In this document: piece after piece, positions 57,896-64,000 of the stretch
Position numbering within the stretch: position 1 is the stretch's first letter
Layout: every line of letters begins with the position of its first letter
From: DATFQE01 sp963739085
GTDB taxonomy: Bacteria > Actinomycetota > Thermoleophilia > Gaiellales > Gaiellaceae
Assembly (NCBI GenBank): GCA_963739085.1
Contig: CAVTZA010000021.1
Span: 8,567-72,566, forward strand
Length of the DNA: 64,000 nt
Reading direction: 5' to 3'
Notes under the pieces: model-generated
What the model was told of the DNA's origin: nothing
The model's database searches: none
Seen by the model: only the letters and a program-made list of their open reading frames with translations
Translations under genes and position numbers: made by a program

Positions 57896-58616
57896 CTACC
57901 GGAACAGGTCGCGCTCGGGCGGCATCACGAGCTCGCTCGCGGAGCCCTCGCCCGCGACGTCGAGGCCGCGAACGACCGCGACGGGGATCCCGTCGAGCTT
58001 GCCCATCACGAGCTGCGCGGCACCCGCGATCTGGTCCGCGACCGCGATCACCGTGGCGTGGAGCTCGTAGCCGACACGGTCGCGCACGCCGCCGAGATCG
58101 ACGAGCGGTTTGAGCCCGGAGCAGCCGATGGCGACGTCGGTCGTCCCCTGCCGCCACGCCCGCCCGAACGAGTCGCTGACGATCACGGCGACCTTGCGGC
58201 CGGTCAGCTCGCGGAGCCGTTCACGGAGAGCTTCGGCCGAAGCGTCCGGGTCGAGCGGGAGCAGGACGAGCGTGTCGGGCTCGGGCGCGTTCGAGGCGTC
58301 GACGCCGGCTGACGCGCAGACGAAGCCGTGCGGGGTCTGCGCGATCACGAGCGGCGGTCGCAGCCGGACGATCCGGGCGCTCTCGTTCAGGATCACCTCG
58401 ATCCGACGGGGGTCGCCGTCGAGCGCGATCGCCTGGGCACGGTCGGACGGCTCGACGTCGGCGAGGCGGACGACGCGGCCCTCCGCCTTCGACACCGCCT
58501 TCTGCGCCACGACGACGACGTCGCCGTCCTCGAGCTCGACGGCGTCCGCGATCAGCCGCCCGAGATCCGCGCCGGCCTCGATCTCCGGCAGGCCCGTCGA
58601 CGGGCAGGACGTTCAC
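57896..58616 (-). CDS. cofE: F420-0:gamma-glutamyl ligase (one frameshift)
   Basis: GTG 58616 overlaps the npdG stop (GTGA). The opening NVLPVDG continues, after one superfluous base near 58590 (GGGCCTGCC for GGGCTGCC), as LPEIEAGADLGRLIADAVELEDGDVVVVAQKAVSKAEGR. Conserved CofE features follow: VVVAQKAVSKAEGR, RIVRLRPPLVIAQTPHGFVCASAGVD, VIVSDSFGRAWRQGTTDVAIGCSG, RDRVGYELHATVIAVADQIAGAAQLVMGK. It adds glutamates to F420-0. The length, about 240, fits a stand-alone CofE rather than the two-domain actinobacterial FbiB. Confidence 0.9.
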
Positions 58617-59237
58617 TCGAGGCCGGTGATCCGGACGCCCGCGTGGGCACGATGGCGCTTGTTGATGTTCAGGATCACCGCGGTCAGGCCCTCGAGCGCG
58701 CGGGCGTTGGCGAGCGGGCCGGCGTCCAGGGCCCGACCGCCGACGAGGCGTTCGGACAGCTCGAGGGCAAGCTTCTTCGCTCCGTCGTCGTCCCCGCAGA
58801 TGAGCGCGTCCTGGTCGGGCGGGTCGCTGTGCGTCAGCTGGCTGGCGGCGAGCGTCTGCAGCCCGGCGGCAACCGGCGCGGAGATCGACGTCGGCGACCT
58901 CCTCGGCAAGGGAGCGGCCGAGCGTTCCGGGCAACACGCCGTCGGGCCCGAAGCGCAGGTCGCTCGCGACGCAGAGCACCGGCGTCTCGACCGATGGCGT
59001 CCGCCAGGTCGCGCGCCGTGTCGAGCGCCGCGCCCGACTTCGTGGCCAGGACGACGAGGTCGACACCCTGCACCGCGTCGGCATTCGTCTTGCCCTCGGC
59101 GCCGTAGCACCGCAGCCGAGCTCGCGGGCGCGCTGCTCGTCGCGCGAGCCGATCACGACTTCGTGGCCCAACGTGACGAGGCGCTCCGCGAGTGCGCGGC
59201 CGAAGCTGCCGGTGCCGCCGACGATCGCGACCCTCAT
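58613..59237 (-). pseudogene. npdG: F420H2:NADP+ oxidoreductase-like (NpdG), frame broken several times
   Basis: ATG 59237: VAIVGGTGSFGRALAERLVTLGHEVVIGSRDE is the NADP Rossmann start of the NpdG/Fno family. Further parts in other frames: GVDLVVLATKSGAALDTARDLAD, VLCVASDLRFGPDGVLPG, SLAEEVADVDL, VAAGLQTLAASQL, ALICGDDDGAKKLALELSERLVGGRALDAGPLANARALEGLTAVILNINKRH. Together about 208 residues, normal for the family. It reduces NADP+ with F420H2 (or the reverse). Placement between cofD and cofE is a common actinobacterial arrangement. At least three one-base shifts; errors are likely since every conserved block survives. Confidence 0.8.
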
Positions 59238-60157
59238 CTCGCGACAGCCGCTCCTTCGAGCGCCGCCTCCGCCACCCGGCGCCGCGACTCGTCGTCGGTC
59301 ATCAGCGTGCGCGTGACGATCGCCCGCACGCCGATCTCGGACCCGTCGGCGTCGGCCTCGTCGATCACGAGGGCGTCGATCAGGCCGGCGTAGCAGCCGG
59401 CAACGTGGGCCGGTGTGGTTCCTCCCGCGAGCCGGGTCAGCATCCGGTCGGCAGGCCCCTTGACCGCGCGGCCGCCGACCAGGGGGCTCACCGCGACGGC
59501 AGGAACGCGGCGGCGCTCGAACGCCTCACGGATCTCGCGCACCGCCAGGATCGGCCCGATGCTGACGTAGGGGTTGCTCGGCGCGACCAGCAGCAGGTCG
59601 GCGGCTGCGAGAGCCTCGAGCACGCCCGGGGCGGGCGACGCACTCTCGGCGCCGTCGAAGCGCACGCCGTCGACGTCGTCCTCGTGGCGTCGCGCCACGA
59701 ACCACTCCTGGAACGGAAACTCGCCGGACGGGGTCTGCACGACGGTTCGGAGCGGCGCGTCCGTTGCCGGGATCAAGGCGAGCTCCAGGCCGGCCGCTTG
59801 CGCCAGCCGCGCGGTGACGGACGAGAGCGGCTCGCCGCGCCGCAGGGCCTGCGTGCGGACGAGGTTGAGGCCGATGTCTCGGTCGCCGAGCGCGAACCAG
59901 TCCTCGCCGCCGACCGCGGCTGCCGCCGCAAGCGCGTTCCAGGTCTCGTCCGCGCGACCCCATCCACGCTCCTCGTCCGCGAGGCCGGCGAGCGTGTACA
60001 GGACGCTGTCGAGGTCCGGGGACACGTGGAGCCCGAGCACCTCGACGTCGTCGCCCACATTGCCGACGACCGTGATCTCCGCCGGCGGGACGACCTCGAC
60101 CAGGCCCTTGAGGAAGCGGGCTGCTCCGACCCCGCCCGCGAGGACGGCGACCTTCAC
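59234..60157 (-). CDS. cofD: 2-phospho-L-lactate (enolpyruvate) transferase, F420 biosynthesis
   Basis: 307 residues. CofD/FbiA signature: VAVLAGGVGAARFLKGLVEV at the N-terminus, TVVGNVGDDVEVLGLHVSPDLDSVLYTLAG, ALGDRDIGLNLVRTQALRRGEPLS, LVAPSNPYVSIGPILAV and PLVGGRAVKGPADRM. It condenses Fo with the activated C3 acid (GDP-linked lactate or enolpyruvate) made by CofC. ATG 60157 overlaps the cofC stop; its own stop overlaps npdG's start by four. Confidence 0.96.
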   Translation of the reverse strand: MKVAVLAGGVGAARFLKGLVEVVPPAEITVVGNVGDDVEVLGLHVSPDLDSVLYTLAGLADEERGWGRADETWNALAAAAAVGGEDWFALGDRDIGLNLVRTQALRRGEPLSSVTARLAQAAGLELALIPATDAPLRTVVQTPSGEFPFQEWFVARRHEDDVDGVRFDGAESASPAPGVLEALAAADLLLVAPSNPYVSIGPILAVREIREAFERRRVPAVAVSPLVGGRAVKGPADRMLTRLAGGTTPAHVAGCYAGLIDALVIDEADADGSEIGVRAIVTRTLMTDDESRRRVAEAALEGAAVAR

Positions 60158-60648
60158 AGCGTGTCCAGGTCGTGCGCGAGCCGCGGGAGCTCGACCGAGA
60201 CCGCGCCGCGCTCGCGGAACCGCTCGGCGCTGCCCGGCCCATAGAGCGGCTCGAAGAGATCGGGCGTGGAAAGACCGAGCGCATTCGTGGTGCCGTCGTC
60301 CGCCTCGACGATCGCGACGCCTCCCGCCGGGATCGCCGCCAGCAGGTCGCGCAGGTCCTGCGGCTCGATCTCGGGAAGATCGGCGTTGACGACGAGCGTC
60401 GGCGCCTCCGCCTCCGCGAGCCCGGCCGCGACCGCGGCTCCCTGGCCCGCACCTGGATCGTCCACCCAGCGAGGCGCGAGCGAGCGGGCCTCCTCGTCGT
60501 CGGTCACGAGCACCACCTCGCCCACCTCGGAGGCCGCGGCCAGCACGCGCCGGAGCATCGTCAGCGCAAGCTCGCGCCGCTCAGCCTCGGGCAGCGCGAG
60601 CCGGCTCTTGCCGTTCGCGCCGCGGAAGGGGACGACTACGGTCGGCAT
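60154..60648 (-). CDS. cofC: 2-phospho-L-lactate/PEP guanylyltransferase, F420 biosynthesis
   Basis: 164 residues from ATG 60648 (a second ATG at 60669 is possible). CofC/FbiD features: VVVPFRGANGKSRLA (nucleotide site), LVTDDEEARSLAPRWVDDPGAGQGAAVAAGLAEA, TLVVNADLPEIEPQDLRDLL, and GGVAIVEADDGTTNAL. It activates the C3 acid with GTP for CofD. First gene of the minus-strand operon cofC-cofD-npdG-cofE. Fo synthase (cofG/cofH) is not in the window. Faces the PHP gene with 19 bases between ATGs. Confidence 0.93.
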   Translation of the reverse strand: MPTVVVPFRGANGKSRLALPEAERRELALTMLRRVLAAASEVGEVVLVTDDEEARSLAPRWVDDPGAGQGAAVAAGLAEAEAPTLVVNADLPEIEPQDLRDLLAAIPAGGVAIVEADDGTTNALGLSTPDLFEPLYGPGSAERFRERGAVSVELPRLAHDLDTL

Positions 60649-60667
60649 CGTCGGGAGACTATCCCGC

Positions 60668-62387
60668 ATGCCTTCGAACGCGGAGATCGCCGAGCGGCTC
60701 GAAGCGTTCGCCGTGATGCTCGAGCTCGCCGGCGCGCAGAGCTACACGTCGCGGGCCTATCGCCGCGCCGCGGAGATGATCCGCGAGACGCCGGTCCCGG
60801 TCGTCGACCTCGTCAAGCAGGGACGCGTGCGCGACCTGAGAGGCATCGGGCCCGGCATCGAGCGGCGCCTCCGCGAGCTGATCGAGACCGGCGAGATCCA
60901 GGAGCTGTCCGAGCTGGAACGGCAGGTGCGGCCGGAGCTGATCGGTCTCGGCCGCTACCTCGGCGTCAGTCCCAGGCGGGCGATCGAGATCGGCGAGACG
61001 CTCGGCGCGACGACCGTCGACGAGGTGCGAGAAGCGGCGCAGGGCCGGGCGGCTGACGGAGGTACCCGGAATCGGGCCGAAGACGGCCGCGAAGCTCGCC
61101 GAGGCGCTCGAGCGTGGCGTCTCGGCCCCGCGTCGCGGACTGACGCTCAACCGGGCGCTCGCGCTCGTGAGCGGGCTCGCCGAGGCGCTCGGGGGGACTG
61201 CCGCCGGCGACCCGCGCAGAATGCGCGACACGAGCGAACACTTCGCCGTCGTCTGCGCGACCGATCGGCCCGGCGACGTACTCGACCGCTTCGAGGCGCT
61301 CGGCCAGGTCGTGTCGATCGTCGAGCGCGAGGAGCGGCGCGCCGTCGGCGTGACGGTCGACGGCGTGCCGGTGGAGGTGGTCGCGGCCGACCCGGGGCGC
61401 TTCGGCACCGAGCTCGTCCGCGCGACCGGCGCACGCGCGTACGTCGAGGCGCTGGAGCCGCTTCCGGACGCGCCCGACGAGGAGGGCGTCTATCGAGCGC
61501 TCGGGATCCCGTGGTGCCCGCCGGAGCTGCGGGAGGACGCGTTCAGGGGCGAGCCACCGCCGCTCGTGGAGCTCGGGCAGATCCGCGGCGAGCTTCACTG
61601 CCACACGACCTGGTCGGACGGCAAGGCGAGCGTGCTCGAGATGGCCACGGCCGCGCGCGACCGCGGCTACGAGTACCTGGCGATCTGCGACCACACGAAG
61701 GCGGTCGGCGCCGTGCCCGGACTGGACGACGTGGACGTCCTCCGCCAGGCGGAGGACATCGCGGAGGCGAACGCGGCGCTCGCCCCGTTCCGCGTCCTGC
61801 GCGGGATCGAGTGCGACATCCTCCCCGACGGCTCGCTCGACCTCGCCGACCGCGTCCTCCAGGAGCTCGACTGGGTGACGGCGAGCGTGCACGCGGGCCA
61901 GCGCGCGCCGAAGCGGGAGATCACCGCCCGCACGGTCGCCGCCCTGCGCCACCCGGCGGTCCGCGCGCTGAGCCACCCCACCGGGCGGATCATCAACCAC
62001 CGGCCGCCGAACGCGGTCGACCTCGAGGAGGTGATCGCCGTCGCCCTCGAGGAGCGGGTCGCAGTGGAGGTGAACGGGCTCCCGGACCGGCTCGACCTGC
62101 GCGATGAGCACGTCCGCATGTGCGTCGAGGCGGGCCTGCCGATCCTGTGCAACACGGACGCCCACTCGGTCCGCGGGCTCGGAAACATGCTGCTCGCCGT
62201 CGGGACGGCCCGCCGCGGCTGGGCGACGGCGGCCGACGTCCTCAACACGCGACCGCTGGAGGAGCTCCTGGCCTGGAAGTCGGCTAGGCGTGCGCGCCGG
62301 GCCCGCTCGTGGCCCACTCGCGCAGGTCGTACCAGTGCGTCGCCCGGAGCGCCTCGGCGATGCCCTCGTCGGTGTGCTCGGGGTTGA
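60668..62387 (+). CDS. PolX-like PHP phosphoesterase with HhH domains and degenerate polymerase palm (one frameshift)
   Basis: ATG 60668. Pol-beta-like 8-kDa/HhH start (AEIAERLEAFAVMLELAGAQSYTSRAYRRAAEMI; LRGIGPGIERRLREL), a shift near 61040, second HhH (VPGIGPKTAAKLAEAL), palm-like part, then PHP from about 61590: RGELHCHTTWSDGK, YLAICDHTK, LRGIECDI, WVTASVHAG, SHPTGRI, VNGLPDRLDL, CNTDAHSV, giving all metal ligands. The palm lacks the GS and DxD motifs of PolX (SEHFAVV where D-x-D-I-L-V is expected), so polymerase activity is unlikely but the PHP nuclease/phosphatase looks intact. The end past about 62290 overlaps the opposite gene and may be mis-framed. Confidence 0.82.
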
Positions 62388-62559
62388 AGACGTGACGGTC
62401 GAGGTCGCAGCAGATGGCGATGTCGTCGAGCGAGACGTCTCGGATATTCGCGAGCGCCTCGGCCGGCAAGTGGGCCTCGGCCACGGTGTAGTGCTTGAAC
62501 TGGAGGTCGGGCGCGATCTCGAGCAGCGCTGGCCAGTCGGGACAGGTTCGCGAGCTCAT
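62284..62559 (-). CDS. Small conserved protein downstream of the Wzt-like gene
   Basis: 91 residues from ATG 62559. Compact alpha/beta: CPDWPALLEIAPDLQFKHYTVAEAHLP, EALANIRDVSLDDIAICCDLDRHVFNPEHTDEGI, ALRATHWYDLREWATSGPGAHA. Cys-Cys-Asp-Leu-Asp-Arg-His looks like a possible metal site. The start is probably coupled to the end of the ABC gene (ATGA at 62556-62559). Not recognised. Confidence 0.55.
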   Translation of the reverse strand: MSSRTCPDWPALLEIAPDLQFKHYTVAEAHLPAEALANIRDVSLDDIAICCDLDRHVFNPEHTDEGIAEALRATHWYDLREWATSGPGAHA

Positions 62560-63784
62560 CGGCCGCGAGCTCGCGCTTGCGGCCTCGTCGAGGATGCACG
62601 GCCGTCGAAGCGAAGGGATCCGCGCGTCGTCGCGCCCGGGTTGACGACGAGCTCTGCCGCCTGCTCGACGCGGTGTAGACCCGCTCGTCCGCGGATCGGA
62701 GAGCGCGACGCCGAGCTGGAAGCGACCATCGCACGAGCGGAAGGCGCTGGCAGCTCGAAGCGAAACTGGCGCTCTCCCGGCGATCCGTCCCAGCCCAGCT
62801 CGCCGAGTCGATTCCGCGTGTGCTCCGAGCGGCCCCGTTCGAGTCACGGAGGTCGACTGCGATCGTCCGGCGGCGAGATCGCAGCCTCCGCAGCGATCCA
62901 GATCCGCAGGACGACGGGCTCGTCGGCGACCGAACTCGTTCCGCTCGCGCGCCGTCCGCCTCCTCGAGCCGCGCACGCGTGACGCGCACCTCGCCTGTAC
63001 CCCACTCTCGCAGGCCGGCGTTGCGCTCGGCCGGCGCTTCCTCGTCGGCGAGCATGGCCTGATAGCGGCGGAGCGCCTCGTGTGCCTCGCCGTCGTACGC
63101 GACCGCTCCGCGCACGAAGAAGGATGGCTCGATCACACAGGCGCTCGACCGCCGATGCGGCATGGGAGACGAACACGATCGTGCCTCCACGCTGACTTGA
63201 ACTCGAAGACTCTTGTCGAAGCACTTGCGCTGGAACGCCTCGTCGCCGACCGCGAACACCTCGTCGAGCAGCAGGAGGTCGGCGTCCAGGTGCGTCGCGA
63301 TCGCGAAGCCGAGCCGCATGTACATCCCCGAGGAGTACGTGCGGACCGGGAGGTCGATGAACTGCTCGAGCTCCGCGAAGCTCGACGATCTCGTCCATGC
63401 GCTCGCGGAGTGGTCGCGCGCTTCATCCCGTAGATCGCGCCGCTCAGGAAGATGTTTTCCCGCCCGGTGAAATCGGGATGGAAGCCGGCGCCGATGCTCG
63501 AGCAGCGAGCCCACGTCTGCCCTCCACCGCCAGCGTGCCGCTGGTCGGCCCGAAGATCCCGGCGATCAGACCGCAGCAGCGTCGTCTTCCCAGAGCCGTT
63601 TCGCCCGACGAACCCGACCGCTTCGCCCGGCTCGATCTCGAACGAGACGTCGCGGAGCGCCCAGATGTCGGTCGGGCGCAGCTGGCGGCTGCGGACGATC
63701 GCCTCCTTGAGCGTGACGTTGCGCTTCGGGTAGACGCGAAAGCGCCTGCTGACGTCTCTCCGCGACGATCGATCCTGGAGTCAC
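62556..63784 (-). pseudogene. Wzt-like polysaccharide/O-antigen ABC exporter ATPase with C-terminal glycan-binding domain, many frame shifts
   Basis: GTG 63784 (MTPGSIVAE). Reassembled: FRVYPKRNVTLKEAIVRSRQ, WALRDVSFEIEPGEAVGFVGRNGSGKTTLL (Walker A), LIAGIFGPTSGTLAVEGR, GAGFHPDFTGRENIFLSGAIYGM, LEQFIDLPVRTYSSGMYMRLGFAIATHLDADLLLLDEVFAVGDEAFQRKCFD (signature YSSGM, Walker B), then VAYDGEAHEALRRYQAML. From about 62950 a beta-rich segment (LRIWIAAEAAI; FQLGVALSDPR) fits the Wzt carbohydrate-binding tail. At least eight one-base shifts. It would export a lipid-linked glycan with a Wzm permease, probably the next genes off the window. Confidence 0.7.
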
Positions 63785-63849
63785 GTGGTTGAGCGTACTG
63801 AAAGGGTGTTCGCGGACCAGTTTGGCGAGCGCGCCGCACGAAAGCAGGA

Positions 63850-64000
63850 TCAGTCGTTCAGCGACTCGATGCGGTCGAGTTCGAGGCCGAGCTCGGCGCG
63901 CGCTCTCGAGCTTCGACGTCGAGGTCCCAGAGGATCTCGAGGTGGTCGGAGACGAAGCCGACCGGGCAGACGAGGACCTTGCGAACGCCCTCGGCGTGCA
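63850..64000 (-). CDS. hemH: Ferrochelatase C-terminus (one frameshift, 5' part off the window)
   Basis: The last about 49 residues of a minus-strand gene entering from the right edge: HAEGVRKVLVCPVGFVSDHLEILWDLDVEA, then after a one-base shift near 63905 AELGLELDRIESLND and stop. GFVSDHLEILWDLD is the invariant ferrochelatase C-terminal block, including the SDHxE metal-site glutamate. Actinobacterial enzymes of this type insert Fe into coproporphyrin III. The short gap to the Wzt-like gene (63785-63849) shows nothing else. Confidence 0.85.
   Translation of the reverse strand, partial: ARRGRSQGPRLPGRLRLRPPRDPLGPRRRSSRARAELGLELDRIESLND

Overview
The window is GC-rich (about 70% by eye), densely coded DNA from a bacterial chromosome. 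An F420 biosynthesis operon, two AfsR/SARP-type regulators, a ferrochelatase end, many secreted or tethered proteins and many GTG starts point to Actinobacteriota. A soil Thermoleophilia (Gaiellales/Solirubrobacterales-like) lineage is my best guess; it is inference, because no rRNA or other phylogenetic marker is present. I found no tRNA, rRNA, CRISPR array, transposase or prophage.

Layout. 0-5 kb: a complete carbohydrate ABC importer on the minus strand (binding protein, two permeases, a small membrane protein, ATPase running off the edge). 5-6.7 kb: a lower-GC gene joining a cyclic-nucleotide-binding domain to a Gfo/Idh/MocA oxidoreductase, now in three pieces. 6.9-15.3 kb: a terpene-cyclase-fold protein, a large secreted DUF6351 hydrolase and a giant secreted glucose/sorbosone dehydrogenase-like protein with PKD, LamG and FN3 modules. 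15.4-19.6 kb: cupin plus membrane protein, divergent from an AfsR-like SARP regulator. 19.6-22.8 kb: BNR-propeller/ubiquitin-like pair, cold-shock protein and small proteins. 22.8-28.7 kb: a second BTAD regulator divergent from a small protein and a secreted subtilase. 28.8-36.8 kb: DHFR-like reductase, proline-rich anchored protein, acyltransferase, two tandem receptor-type nucleotide cyclases around a GNAT gene, and a glycoside hydrolase. 36.8-47 kb: formamidase, RidA, ArsR/SRPBCC pair, K+ channel, a phytase-like esterase/papain-like protease operon, a lysyl oxidase homologue, an AlkZ-like protein and two small CECxxxxC paralogues. 47-56 kb: arsenic methylation (arsR-arsM), transporters, a MarR-controlled hydrolase, a second ArsR/SRPBCC pair and an MFS exporter. 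56-64 kb: glycosyltransferase/MBL pair, HExxH peptidase, ThuA, the F420 operon (cofC-cofD-npdG-cofE), a PolX-like PHP protein, a Wzt-like ABC ATPase and the 3' end of hemH.

Functional themes: sugar and polymer use (importer, glycoside hydrolase, secreted hydrolases), F420 chemistry, cyclic-nucleotide signalling (two cyclases with outward-facing sensor domains and one possible cNMP effector 26 kb away), and many one-component regulators with recognisable operator repeats. Operons are tightly packed: 4-base ATGA/GTGA overlaps are the rule, and convergent genes often share stop-codon bases.

Caveat: at least fifteen genes are interrupted by single-base shifts, often in G/C runs and in functions that should be intact (arsR, cofE, npdG, hemH). 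I read most of these as consensus or assembly errors rather than true pseudogenes. Where a gene has one break I give it as a CDS covering the whole gene; multiply broken genes are typed pseudogene.
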